In this document: positions 8,493 through 17,023 of the stretch, in pieces | How the letters are laid out: every line of letters begins with the position of its first letter | How positions within the stretch are numbered: position 1 is the stretch's first letter | Source: a bacterium | GTDB lineage: Bacteria > Babelota > Babeliae > Babelales > Vermiphilaceae | DNA length: 64,000 nt | NCBI GenBank assembly: GCA_016699125.1 | Contig: CP064961.1 | Location: 930,001 to 994,000, forward strand | Reading direction: 5' to 3' | Made by a program: the position numbers and the translations under genes | The notes under the pieces: model-generated | The model's input: only the letters and a program-made list of their open reading frames with translations | Told to the model about the DNA's origin: nothing | Databases searched by the model: none

Positions 8493-11243
8493 TTACTTAC
8501 TCACCTCTTTCCAATTATGGCCCATTTTAAATGTAACTTCAAATGGTATATTCCATGATTGAACGGGACTTTTTAAGGACTCTTCGATAATCGATTGAGC
8601 TTCAACCATGCATGTCAAAGGCGTTTCCAGTATTAACTCATCATGAATCTGTAATAACATTTTAATATCAGTTTTTGATTTTTTAATTCCTAAATCTAAT
8701 GCTATCATACCTTTTTTAACAATATCAGCGGCAGTTCCTTGAATAACACTGTTAACCGCTACGCGACAGGCTTCTTGGTATAAGTTCTTATTTTTTTGAT
8801 TAATATTGGCAATATATCTTTTTCTGCCCCAAAATGTTTTTATATATCCATCTTTTTGAGCCTGTGCAATAACAGTGTCCATCCACTCGCGCACAGACGC
8901 ACAATGAGCAAAGTACCCATCAATATACAGTTGCGCGTTAGTATGTGAAATTTTAAGCTCTTTTGAAAGACTATGCGCACCCTGTCCATATAAAATAGAA
9001 AAATTAATTCGTTTTCCAATCTGCCTTTGTTCAGAGGTAACCTGATCAATAGTAGTTTTGAAAATACCGGCAGCAGTCATTGCATGAATATCTATCTTTT
9101 CATCAAATGCTTTTAATAGCGCTTTGTCTTGCGTCATATATGCAAGCACACGCAGTTCAATCTGTGAATAATCCACACTAATCAGCATTTTTCCAGGCGA
9201 TGCGATAAACGCCCTTCGTACTTCTAGTCCAAGGCCAGAAGCAGGAATATTTTGTAAATTCGGCTCAGAACTTGACAATCTCCCTGTTGCGACAATGGTT
9301 TGACTAAAAGATGTATGTATTCGCCCTGTTTTTGGATTTACAGCCAGAGGTAAACTCTCAACATACGTATTTTGAATTTTAGCCAATTCTCGATACTGCA
9401 ACATAAGTTTAATGACAGGATGTAGTTCCTCTAGCTGTTGCAACACACCCTGATCAGTTGAATAACTACCACTCTTTGAAAGCTTTTTTTGCGGGGGAAG
9501 GTGCAATTGATTGAATAAAAACTGTTCTACCTGTTTTGGCGAATTGAGATTAAATGGCTCATTCGCAAAAGAAAATATATGTTCTGAAGTCTTTTGTAAA
9601 AGCTCTGTTATTGTTACTCCAAGCTCTTTTAAAACTTGAAGATCAATCAGTATGCCCTCGCATTCCATCTGGCATAAGATCGAAACAAGTGGATGCTCAA
9701 CTGTTGTATAATATTCAAGCTCATTCTGATCGCTTAATGCTTGCAATAAAAGCGGTACCAGTTTTTGTGTCTGCATCGCATCAGCGGCCGCGTAAAGAGT
9801 CGCCATTTGCATGGGAACCTGTGCAAAGGTATCATATTTTTGACTCGCAACGACCTCATCAAACGTAAGCATTGCTTCTTGAAAATATTTTTCAGACAAC
9901 ACTTTGAGCCCAATTTTTTGCCACTCCGGATTTACCAAGCGCGCCGCAATCATGGTATCAAGTTCCAAGCCTTTAATTTCAACACCATGAGTTTTGAATA
10001 CAAGCATGTCAAATTTGGCATTATGCATATATTTTTTAATGGCAGGATCTTCTAACAATGGCTTTACATGTTTTATGACAATCTCATACGGAATCTGCTG
10101 GTCTGTTTCATGGTGACAGGGAATATAGTATGCACAATCATCATCGGTTGCAAGCGAAACACCAACCAACTGGCTCAGTAACGGATGTTTGCCATCAGTT
10201 TCAGTGTCAACTGCGCATTCTCTTTTTGCTTTTATTTGCTCAACAAGCAGTACAAGCTGCTTTTCATCAAGCACGGTGATCAGTTTTTTTGTTTTCCAAA
10301 ACTCAAGCTTTTTTTCAAAAGCCGTAGGATCTGAGATTGATTGCGTATGTAAACCAAATAAACTTAAGTTTTGATCGGTTGCTTGAAACTGTTTTACAAG
10401 CGAATGAAACTCAAGCTCAACAAATAATGGCATTGCACCTGCAAGCTGTGTGATGTTAAAACTGTAATCACTTTTTGGTAACATGATCTGATAGTAACGC
10501 AGAGTGAAAAGCTCTAAGCTCAGATAGGCATTAGCTTTATGTGCAAGCAACGCATTAGCTACTTTTGGTTTCAGTTTTTCTATATTTTTGTAAAGCTCGT
10601 CCATGTTTTCATACTGAGCCACCAACTCCGTTGCAGTAACCTTGCCAATACCAGCAACACCAGGAATGTTGTCCGAACTGTCACCAACGAGCGCATAAAA
10701 AAGAGTAACTCTTTCTGATTGAAAGCCATGTTTTTCAAAAAACAGTTTCTGATCAATAAAAACCTCTTTGAGTGGATCATACATAATAATAGCATCTTGC
10801 AACGCCTGCTGCATGTCTTTATCTGACGTAACCAGTACCGCAGACATGTTCCACTTGTCCGTTGCATCAAGCGCCAATGAATACATAATGTCGTCAGCTT
10901 CTATGCCCTCTTTTTCCACCGCGCAGATGCCGGCAAGCTCGATAAATCGCTTGATGTAATCCTTTTGAACAAACAGATCATCCGGTGGTGCTTGTCGTGT
11001 TGCCTTGTATTCAGCAAACAGCTCATGCCGTTCCGTTTTGCCCTTGCTGTCCCACACAATTATCAGTTGGTGCATTGAAAGTGTTTCTGCAAGCTTTTTA
11101 ATCATTCTAATAAACGCATAGACTGCCTGAACAGGCACCCCTTTTGAGGTATGTAAAGGTTTCAATCCGTAATATGCACGATACAAAAAAGCTGAAGCAT
11201 CGATCAGAAAAAGTTTATTTTTAGCATCATTACCATTGATCAT
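8493..11243 (-). CDS. polA: DNA polymerase I
   Basis: The protein has three domains. The 5' nuclease (residues ~9-300) opens with KLFLIDASAFLYRAYYG and includes AVEKEGIEADD and DSSDNIPGV. The 3'-5' exonuclease (~320-510) keeps its metal ligands (AVDTETD, HNAKFD, YAAADAM), so proofreading looks active. The polymerase has motif A VDYSQIELRVLAY, motif B RQIGKRINFSILYG and motif C QIHDELILE. The longest frame begins at a TTG (11339). I chose ATG 11243 because homologues start about ten residues before LFLIDAS and because a promoter-like sequence lies inside the would-be extension; ATG 11258 is also possible. The role is repair and Okazaki-fragment processing. Confidence 0.95.
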   Translation of the reverse strand: MINGNDAKNKLFLIDASAFLYRAYYGLKPLHTSKGVPVQAVYAFIRMIKKLAETLSMHQLIIVWDSKGKTERHELFAEYKATRQAPPDDLFVQKDYIKRFIELAGICAVEKEGIEADDIMYSLALDATDKWNMSAVLVTSDKDMQQALQDAIIMYDPLKEVFIDQKLFFEKHGFQSERVTLFYALVGDSSDNIPGVAGIGKVTATELVAQYENMDELYKNIEKLKPKVANALLAHKANAYLSLELFTLRYYQIMLPKSDYSFNITQLAGAMPLFVELEFHSLVKQFQATDQNLSLFGLHTQSISDPTAFEKKLEFWKTKKLITVLDEKQLVLLVEQIKAKRECAVDTETDGKHPLLSQLVGVSLATDDDCAYYIPCHHETDQQIPYEIVIKHVKPLLEDPAIKKYMHNAKFDMLVFKTHGVEIKGLELDTMIAARLVNPEWQKIGLKVLSEKYFQEAMLTFDEVVASQKYDTFAQVPMQMATLYAAADAMQTQKLVPLLLQALSDQNELEYYTTVEHPLVSILCQMECEGILIDLQVLKELGVTITELLQKTSEHIFSFANEPFNLNSPKQVEQFLFNQLHLPPQKKLSKSGSYSTDQGVLQQLEELHPVIKLMLQYRELAKIQNTYVESLPLAVNPKTGRIHTSFSQTIVATGRLSSSEPNLQNIPASGLGLEVRRAFIASPGKMLISVDYSQIELRVLAYMTQDKALLKAFDEKIDIHAMTAAGIFKTTIDQVTSEQRQIGKRINFSILYGQGAHSLSKELKISHTNAQLYIDGYFAHCASVREWMDTVIAQAQKDGYIKTFWGRKRYIANINQKNKNLYQEACRVAVNSVIQGTAADIVKKGMIALDLGIKKSKTDIKMLLQIHDELILETPLTCMVEAQSIIEESLKSPVQSWNIPFEVTFKMGHNWKEVSK

Positions 11244-11271
11244 CGCGCACTCATTCATAGGTTTAAGAAAA

Positions 11272-11299
11272 ATTATACGCAAGAATTCGTTTTTTACAA
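11272..11299 (-). promoter_or_regulatory. Probable sigma70-type promoter of polA
   Basis: On the minus strand TTGTAA and TATAAT are separated by 16 nt, the latter at 11277-11272. Transcription would begin about 20 nt before ATG 11243. The element falls inside the longest possible polA frame, which argues for the shorter protein. Confidence 0.45.
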
Positions 11300-11397
11300 A
11301 CTGCTCCGCTTTTGCCTGTTTTTTTGACATTTTGAGCAAAAAACCTCAAACTTATATGAGAAAAATAAAAACATCTGTTTTAAAATAAGGATTATCT

Positions 11398-11970
11398 ATG
11401 CATATTAAAAATTCGGTTTTGCTTATCTTTTTAACCGTTTTTGCTACACAATGCTACGAACCATCGTACGCAGAAATCAAAGAAACGGTCAATATAGCAA
11501 CAAAATTTTGCTACCACACCCCTAACCTTGAAACGTTTTTTAAGCTTAAAGCTTCTGAGCTAGGAGAAGAGGCTTTTTTGAAGGATAAGGTAAAGATGAT
11601 TGCCGATTGCATCAATTTTGAGTTTGACAAAGCAACTGAGAAAGAGCTTAACTCCACTCAAGAATCCTGGAAGAACAATTTAATTTATAAGCAGACGACA
11701 AACGGTAAACGGATGATAGCCGATGATCAAAAAAACTGCCATTTGAAGAAGAACATGGCAAAGTTAGCGAAAAACAATCCTACAAATAAAGGTTACTATA
11801 GACAGAGTAGAACGTGGAAAGAGGAATTTTTAAGAGGCCAAGAAGATTACAAAAAATCTCGCCCTGGACTTGGGTGGGCGTGGTCGGTTGCAAGGGCTTT
11901 ATATCGCAACCGAAGTTTTTATGATATAGGGTATATGTGGGCACAAAAACAAGCTAACACAAAAGAATAA
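11398..11970 (+). CDS. Secreted protein of unknown function
   Basis: The 190-residue protein has a classic signal peptide (MHIKNSVLLIFLTVFATQC, then SYAEIK). The cysteine at the end of the hydrophobic run sits roughly where a lipobox would place it, but the context is not a clear lipobox. The rest is basic, Lys/Asn-rich and helical, with no family I recognise. An AAGGA ribosome site lies 6 nt before the ATG. It is divergent from polA and is followed by a strong terminator at 11998, so it is probably a single-gene unit. Confidence 0.55.
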   Translation: MHIKNSVLLIFLTVFATQCYEPSYAEIKETVNIATKFCYHTPNLETFFKLKASELGEEAFLKDKVKMIADCINFEFDKATEKELNSTQESWKNNLIYKQTTNGKRMIADDQKNCHLKKNMAKLAKNNPTNKGYYRQSRTWKEEFLRGQEDYKKSRPGLGWAWSVARALYRNRSFYDIGYMWAQKQANTKE

Positions 11971-11997
11971 CACTCATCTATTTAAAAATTTTAAAAA

Positions 11998-12024
11998 GGT
12001 GCCATGGAAATTCACCATGGCACC
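11998..12024 (+). terminator. Hairpin terminator after the 11398 gene
   Basis: A perfect 10 bp stem (GGTGCCATGG / CCATGGCACC) with a 7 nt loop is followed by TGGTTTT. It lies 28 nt after the stop codon of the secreted protein gene. Confidence 0.7.
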
Positions 12025-12044
12025 TGGTTTTGAAACTCATCGAA

Positions 12045-12214
12045 TCTCATTTTTTATACTTTAAATCTTACAAAAACTATGGTAAAATAATTAGAATAAC
12101 TGGTTTTATATGTTTCACCTAATCTCTATTTCAAGGATTGAAAATGATAAACAGTTTTGCATTACCCCTGATTTACTTTATTCCTATTTTCGTATTTGTT
12201 TTCATTCTTTTATT
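12045..12214 (+). repeat. Left direct repeat: copy of SPFH gene promoter and 5' end
   Basis: This segment repeats 21674-21842 with only a handful of differences; the last ~84 bases are identical. It contains the promoter-like sequence, the AAGGA ribosome site and the first ~23 codons of the SPFH gene that is intact at 21773. Similarity stops abruptly at 12214, where unrelated sequence begins. Together with the right copy it brackets a ~9.5 kb island. Confidence 0.85.
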
Positions 12215-12242
12215 TATGGTACCAATTCATCCACGGCCTTAA
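12144..12242 (+). pseudogene. SPFH gene fragment, 32 codons
   Basis: The ATG at 12144 starts the same reading frame as the intact SPFH gene (MINSFALPLIYFIPIFVFVF). It runs over the repeat junction into MVPIHPRP and stops at 12240-12242. It keeps promoter, ribosome site and membrane segment, so a small hydrophobic peptide could be made, but it is best seen as a severed gene start. Confidence 0.55.
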
Positions 12243-12259
12243 AAGACCGTGGTTTTCTT
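12231..12259 (+). terminator. Hairpin at the island's left junction
   Basis: CCACGG and CCGTGG arms, with an extra C-G pair inside and an A-rich loop, are followed by TTTTCTT. This resembles an intrinsic terminator. It sits directly after the break in the SPFH repeat and before the truncated M48-like gene. Confidence 0.5.
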
Positions 12260-12268
12260 GGCACATAA

Positions 12269-13102
12269 ATAAAACGGTTTAATATTCTGCATAAAGATGG
12301 AGGTGAGCCAGAATTTTTAGAACGGATTTTGAATATTGCAGAAAAATTAGGTATCAATACAAAACAGGTTCAGTTTACCATAAAAAATTCAGATACACCA
12401 TCTGATGTAGCTATTGAAATTGGATTGTGTGGAAAAAAGGAAGCATTTCTTCCTCTAATTAAGATTCTTTTTAAAGATTCCTTAAAAACATGCTCAGATA
12501 CAGAAATAGCCGCAGGTTTACTTCACGAATACGGGCATCTTTTAGATGGTATCATTCTATCAAACTCTCTTGAAAACACTAAAAATCCATTTAACATAAT
12601 GCTTTCGCATATTCAAGAAACAAGCGCAGACATGAATGTTATCAAAAATCCAAATATTCCGATTAAAGAAAAACTTGAAATTGCTCAAGTTGCTTACATG
12701 CATTACTTTGAAAACCATGATAAACAAGGTATTCATATGTTAAAAAGAAATTCAATCTACCCTTCGAAGTTCAAACGTGCAAGAAACTTCAAACATGGCG
12801 TACACGTCCTTTTAAATGAACCTGGCGCATTTGCCGCTGCACCAAAAACATGGCTGTCAATGAAACTGTTTGGTTTGTTGCCATCTGAAAAACATTTTGC
12901 ATACTTAGCGGCAAAAACCCCGGTCGGCGACTCATTGATCACAGCAACCGTTTTGACTGCTGGTTATTGTGTCGTAACCACCTGCAAAAAATGGTATCAG
13001 GCGTACAAAGAAAAGCGAAAGAAACAAACAGCAAAAATTGATGCTGCATCAAACCATCAAACTCCAACTGCCCAAAACAGTAATCTGGTCCTCAACCCTT
13101 AA
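12269..13102 (+). pseudogene. M48-like membrane metalloprotease, 5'-truncated copy
   Basis: The frame is open from 12269 and matches the C-terminal half of the split gene at 46975-49345, starting around ILHKDGG (HYDGG in the other copy). The zinc motif is intact: LLHEYGH with the downstream ETSADM glutamate. A membrane segment near LITATVLTAGYCVV and a basic, Gln/Asn-rich tail follow. The signal peptide and N-terminal coiled region are missing, having been replaced by the SPFH fragment and a hairpin. No ATG is present near the front; a TTG at 12329 is the first plausible start. It is probably not functional as a secreted protease. It faces the ATPase fragment at 13123. Confidence 0.65.
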
Positions 13103-13122
13103 ATCAAAAAAGATTCAATTCA

Positions 13123-13605
13123 TCAAACTGGCTGCAGGTTTTTTAATCCAATCACAGTGATATTTTCAGCCAGGGAAAATGTCTGATCGTGTGGCCAGAC
13201 GACATACAGATGGTCCAACGCAAGGTTTTGCAAGGCCACGTGCATTGACCTGGTAATTTTGGGCGAATCGGTGTATTTGAATTCAAATCCTAACCTTTTC
13301 CCATTTTTGATAGTAAAAAGATCAAGCTCCGCACCACCCTGAGTCGACCAAAAAAGCAATCGTGCGACTGCAACTCATACTGGTTGATGATCGCTTCCAG
13401 CGCAAAGCCTTCCCACGACGCACCAAGTTTTGGGTACACATACAACGCTTCAGGCTGCGCAATTGAAAGCAACGCGTGCAAAATTCCCGAGTCACGAATA
13501 TAGAGTTTCGGTGATTTTACCTGCCTTTTGGCAATATTTTCAAACCAAGGCCGCAAAACACGAACCATAAACGTGCCTTCCAGGATATCGATATATTTTA
13601 AAACC
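13123..13605 (-). pseudogene. DUF4143-type ATPase, truncated and frameshifted copy
   Basis: This is the C-terminal part of the ATPase that is intact at 45824-46954. The match begins at VLKYIDILEGTF and continues through KSPKLYIRDSGILHALLS. A one-base shift near 13345, where the intact copy reads HDCYFWSTQGG, moves the rest into a second frame ending LGLKNLQPL-like. The whole N-terminal P-loop domain is missing. The 5' break at about 13605 is the same break seen in the second island copy at 39955, so truncation happened before that duplication. Confidence 0.8.
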
Positions 13606-14063
13606 GCCATCGCTTTGCGCTTTTGATTTAATGAAACAATCAAGCTGCTTTGACAATTTTATCTGTATAAAACAAAATTATTTGGTTATAGCATTGAAAT
13701 ACGCAGAAAACGCATGCAAAGTTAAATTAAAACATCATTAAGAATAGTCACGAGTAGCACTGAAAAGCAAATAGACCGCGTAAAAAATCCACTTATGGAA
13801 TGTTTATCCTATGATTTTTTACGCAATTTTGAAAAATACCACCAAGGCAAAGCATTACCGGTATTTGCTTGATGAATTATCGCTGCAAATACATCCCAAA
13901 CGCATGGATTCTGTTTTGACCCAGTTACTTTTTGTAGTTTTTCAAAAAGATCATCTGGATCCTGTGTTTTCAGTTGTTCTATTGAATGAACACCAAGAAG
14001 CTCAAGATCCTGCAAAACGGCTTTGCCAACATTTTTAAGCGACAATAACTCTTTATTCTTCAT
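13595..14063. repeat. Long repeat, copy 1 (ATPase break point to Cdd1-like gene)
   Basis: About 470 bases match 39955-40430 with scattered substitutions throughout. The repeat includes the ATPase truncation point, a ~200 bp non-coding stretch and the whole Cdd1-like gene. Differences are spread over both coding and non-coding parts, suggesting an old duplication rather than a recent one. Confidence 0.85.
13809..14063 (-). CDS. Helix-hairpin-helix protein, Cdd1 (pathogenicity locus) family
   Basis: The 84-residue protein matches the small Cdd1-type helix-hairpin-helix family: LSLKNVGKAVLQDLELLG, then the DPDDLFEKL segment, then NPCVWDVFAAI, and a Trp-Trp near the C-terminus (ALPWWYFSK). The family resembles the C-terminal domain of TfoX-like proteins; nucleic-acid binding is likely, but the cellular role is unknown. 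ATG at 14063. A second copy lies at 40170-40430 with few residue changes, so both appear to be under some constraint. Confidence 0.7.
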   Translation of the reverse strand: MKNKELLSLKNVGKAVLQDLELLGVHSIEQLKTQDPDDLFEKLQKVTGSKQNPCVWDVFAAIIHQANTGNALPWWYFSKLRKKS

Positions 14064-14089
14064 TAATCTTTACCTTTTAAACTTGATCC

Positions 14090-15100
14090 CTATATTAATG
14101 TGTCAGATTCATAAGCTTTCTCAACAGTACGACCTGTCAAAAAGTTTGAAGCTAGATACTCGAATGCTTTTAATTTAAGCTTTATATCATCATTTGAGAA
14201 AAAAATCTGTTGACAATAGATCGCTATATCTTCAACGATACGGACATATCGATAATATGCAATTGCATTATGATTCACATCTGTTTTGCCGTATCCATGA
14301 TAGAATAGTTCTGATTCTTTATCAATGTTGCTTTGATCTGGCTCAATACCTGCACCAATAAACATGAGATCCCGTTCTTTTGGTGCAAAAATCAACGTAT
14401 CCCAATCGACAATAAAAACGCACCCTGTTTCAGAAACAAGTAGATTCCATTTATGAAGATCTGCATGGCATAAAACATATGGTAGATTCTGTTTTTGCAA
14501 CACATCAGCAAGTTGTTTGGTACGCTCAATAATGTTTTGTATTTGAATGCTTTTTTCTTTTAAAAATACCGCTGTTTTGTGTAAAGCTACGTCTTCAAAA
14601 ATATTTTGCTCGATATATTGAATCGATGATTTTAAAATGGTACACCATTTTTCTGAAAATTCTTCCTTCGGAATTACCGCTGCCATGTCAGTTGGTATAT
14701 TGACACTATGCAGCTTTTTTATACTTATGCCAAATTCTACCATCTGTTCATTTGAAAATGTTCTTTCAATAGCATTTTTTCCATTAATAAATGGATATAA
14801 AATAACCTTGAATCCCATTAATGATGACCAAAGTTTTTGATCTATCGTTTCTACTGGTGCAATAACATTTTTACATCCTGAATCAGAAAGATATTTGGGA
14901 ATGGTCACACTTGATTCATGAAAGGCGTTTTCTTTTCTTAATTTAAAAAAATAATCACACATTGAATTTGTCTTGACCTGATAGACCTGTGTATCTAAAT
15001 CGGCTCCCAAATTAAGGCGTGCTACATGCTTGACATCAACTGCATAGGTTGTTTGCAAAAATGAGCATATCATCTCATTGGAAATTAAATCAGAAATCAA
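14090..15100 (-). CDS. Aminoglycoside/spectinomycin phosphotransferase-like kinase
   Basis: The 336-residue protein has an APH/choline-kinase fold. The catalytic loop reads LCHADLHKWNLL, followed by the metal-binding DWDTLIFAPKERDLMFIG. The PKERDLMF element is characteristic of the group that includes spectinomycin phosphotransferase APH(9). The N-lobe lies at about 20-110. The true substrate could be an antibiotic or another small molecule. The start is a TTG at 15100 with AAGGG upstream; an ATG at 15073 is possible. It lies in the island between the Cdd1-like gene and the ISAs1 insertion. Confidence 0.7.
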   Translation of the reverse strand: MISDLISNEMICSFLQTTYAVDVKHVARLNLGADLDTQVYQVKTNSMCDYFFKLRKENAFHESSVTIPKYLSDSGCKNVIAPVETIDQKLWSSLMGFKVILYPFINGKNAIERTFSNEQMVEFGISIKKLHSVNIPTDMAAVIPKEEFSEKWCTILKSSIQYIEQNIFEDVALHKTAVFLKEKSIQIQNIIERTKQLADVLQKQNLPYVLCHADLHKWNLLVSETGCVFIVDWDTLIFAPKERDLMFIGAGIEPDQSNIDKESELFYHGYGKTDVNHNAIAYYRYVRIVEDIAIYCQQIFFSNDDIKLKLKAFEYLASNFLTGRTVEKAYESDTLI

Positions 15101-15185
15101 TACAATTACCCTTGTTAAAAAAAGTTAGCGATGTAATCATTGTACCTCTGAATGATGCAAAACTCAATGAAATATGGTATTTTAG

Positions 15186-16373
15186 CAGGGCTTACGCATG
15201 AAAAAGCTAGTAAAGAAAGGATAAAAAAGAGATAATAGTACTAAAAAAGGTATTATTATGCAAAAAAGCTTACTGGAATACTTTGAAGAGATAAAAGACC
15301 CAAGATCAGATAGGAACAAGAAGCATCCATTAGAAATGTTGATTGGAACGACGCTATTAGCATTTTTATGTGGGATAGATAGTTTCAGTGGAATAGAAGC
15401 ATTTGTAGAGGGACATGAAGAAGAGCTTGCAAAGTATTTTGATTTTCCGGGAGGTGTGCCAAGTCATGATACATATCAAAGATTATGGGATCAGATAAGG
15501 CCAGAAGAGTTTGTAGACGCTTTTCACTCGTTCACTGCAAGCATTGTAACGATACCTCAAGAAATGAGTCTTGTAAGTATCGATGGCAAAACAATACGTA
15601 ACAGTGGAAAGGAAAAGCCTTTACACATAGTTTCTGCGTGGTGCGAAGCAAATCAGATGGTGATAGCGCAACATAAAGTGAAGGCCAAATCAAATGAAAT
15701 TACTGCAATACCAGAGTTATTAAAACTGCTTGATTTACACGAAAGAATAGTAACCGTTGATGCAATTGGAGCACAACGAGAAATCTGCACTCAGATTGTC
15801 CAGCAAGGCGGTGATTATCTCATTGCAATTAAAGGAAATCAAGGCAACTTACATCAAGATATCAAGGATTATTTCAAAGACTCTGAATTATTGGAACAGG
15901 CTGACTCTTACACAGATATTACTAAAGGTCATGAGAGAATTGAACAACGAACAGCATATGTTATTGATGACATTCAGTGGCTTATCAATACCCATCAATG
16001 GCCATCATTACGTTCGATCGGAATAATTGTTTCTACGGTCACTAAAAAAGAAAAAACTTATACTGAAAATAGGTTTTACATCTCATCTTTGGATCGAAAC
16101 GCAGAACGCTTTAACAAGGCAGCTCGCGCACACTGGGGCATAGAAAATAAACTCCATTGGCGTTTAGATGTTGTATTTAACGAGGATAAATCTTGTATTC
16201 GCAATGATAATGCCTCTGAAAATATCGCTATCATGCGAAAATGGGCCCTCAACGTCATTCAAAAAATCAAGGATAAACCTGAGCAATCTTTAAAAGGTAT
16301 CATGCGCAAAAACTGCATGTCTTTTAAACATTTGATTAAATCTCTCAGTAAAATTTTTCATGCGTAAGCCCTG
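15186..16373 (+). mobile_element. Complete ISAs1-family insertion sequence
   Basis: The 1188 bp element has perfect 20 bp terminal inverted repeats (15186-15205 and 16354-16373) beginning CAGGGCTTACGCATG. It is flanked by a perfect 10 bp target duplication, GGTATTTTAG at 15176-15185 and 16374-16383, as expected for this family. It carries one intact transposase gene. Perfect ends and duplication indicate recent insertion into the intergenic space between the APH(9)-like and GNAT genes. Confidence 0.95.
15258..16367 (+). CDS. ISAs1-family transposase
   Basis: The intact 369-residue DDE transposase opens with LLEYFEEIKDPRSDRNKKHP, the H-repeat/ISAs1 associated N-terminal domain. The catalytic core contains SIDGKTIR (first Asp), TVDAIGAQ (second Asp) and the C-terminal HWGIENKLHW glutamate motif. 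An AAAAGG ribosome site precedes the ATG. The stop codon lies within the right inverted repeat. Confidence 0.95.
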   Translation: MQKSLLEYFEEIKDPRSDRNKKHPLEMLIGTTLLAFLCGIDSFSGIEAFVEGHEEELAKYFDFPGGVPSHDTYQRLWDQIRPEEFVDAFHSFTASIVTIPQEMSLVSIDGKTIRNSGKEKPLHIVSAWCEANQMVIAQHKVKAKSNEITAIPELLKLLDLHERIVTVDAIGAQREICTQIVQQGGDYLIAIKGNQGNLHQDIKDYFKDSELLEQADSYTDITKGHERIEQRTAYVIDDIQWLINTHQWPSLRSIGIIVSTVTKKEKTYTENRFYISSLDRNAERFNKAARAHWGIENKLHWRLDVVFNEDKSCIRNDNASENIAIMRKWALNVIQKIKDKPEQSLKGIMRKNCMSFKHLIKSLSKIFHA

Positions 16374-16471
16374 GGTATTTTAGAGATTATTTGAAAATTG
16401 ATACACTGACAAACTTCAAGTCAGCAGGAATAACCCAAACCAAAAAGTATATTTAAAATAATGGAAACAAG

Positions 16472-17023
16472 ATGGCGATTATTATTGAAACAGAGAGGCT
16501 GATTTTAAGAACTTGGGAACAGAAAGACGCTGAACCATATTTTCACATCAACCAAGATCCAAAAGTCCTTGAATTTTTACGTGGTCCGTTAACCATGCAG
16601 CAAGTTAATGATTTTATTCCAGCCGTTAACCAACATCAAGAAAAACATGGCTATACTTTATGGGCAACAGAACTCAAAGAAACTGATCAACTGATAGGTT
16701 TTGTTGGCCTTAATTATACAGACTGGCCAGCTCCATTTACACCTGCCGTTGAAATTGGTTGGCGACTAGGATCACAATATTGGCAAAAAGGCTATGCAAC
16801 TGAAGTTGCAAAAGCATCATTAGATTATGGGTTTAAAAAGTGCAAACTGCAAGAAATAGTCTCATTTACCGTCCCTGCCAATATCCGTTCTATTCGAGTC
16901 ATGGAAAAAATCGGTTTAAAACGGGATTTGAAGGGCGCCTTTTCCCATCCAAAACTTCCAGTTGATCATAAGCTGTCGCTGCATGTTTTGTATAGATTAA
17001 AGGCAACAGAATATTTAAAATGA
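16472..17023 (+). CDS. GNAT N-acetyltransferase, RimJ/RimL-like
   Basis: The 183-residue acetyl-CoA-dependent N-acetyltransferase starts with the family-typical IETERLILRTWEQKDAEPYF. It contains the acetyl-CoA site region EIGWRLGSQYWQKGYATEVA and the ending VPANIRSIRVMEKIGLK. The substrate could be a protein N-terminus, an amino acid or a drug. It overlaps the convergent hydrolase gene by 9 nt at its 3' end. It is an island gene, next to two kinase-type resistance-like genes. Confidence 0.85.
   Translation: MAIIIETERLILRTWEQKDAEPYFHINQDPKVLEFLRGPLTMQQVNDFIPAVNQHQEKHGYTLWATELKETDQLIGFVGLNYTDWPAPFTPAVEIGWRLGSQYWQKGYATEVAKASLDYGFKKCKLQEIVSFTVPANIRSIRVMEKIGLKRDLKGAFSHPKLPVDHKLSLHVLYRLKATEYLK

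Noticed and set aside
11244..11339. N-terminal extension of DNA polymerase I from a TTG start
   Set aside because: A good promoter-like sequence lies within it and family members begin near the shorter start; not fully excluded because GAGG precedes the TTG.
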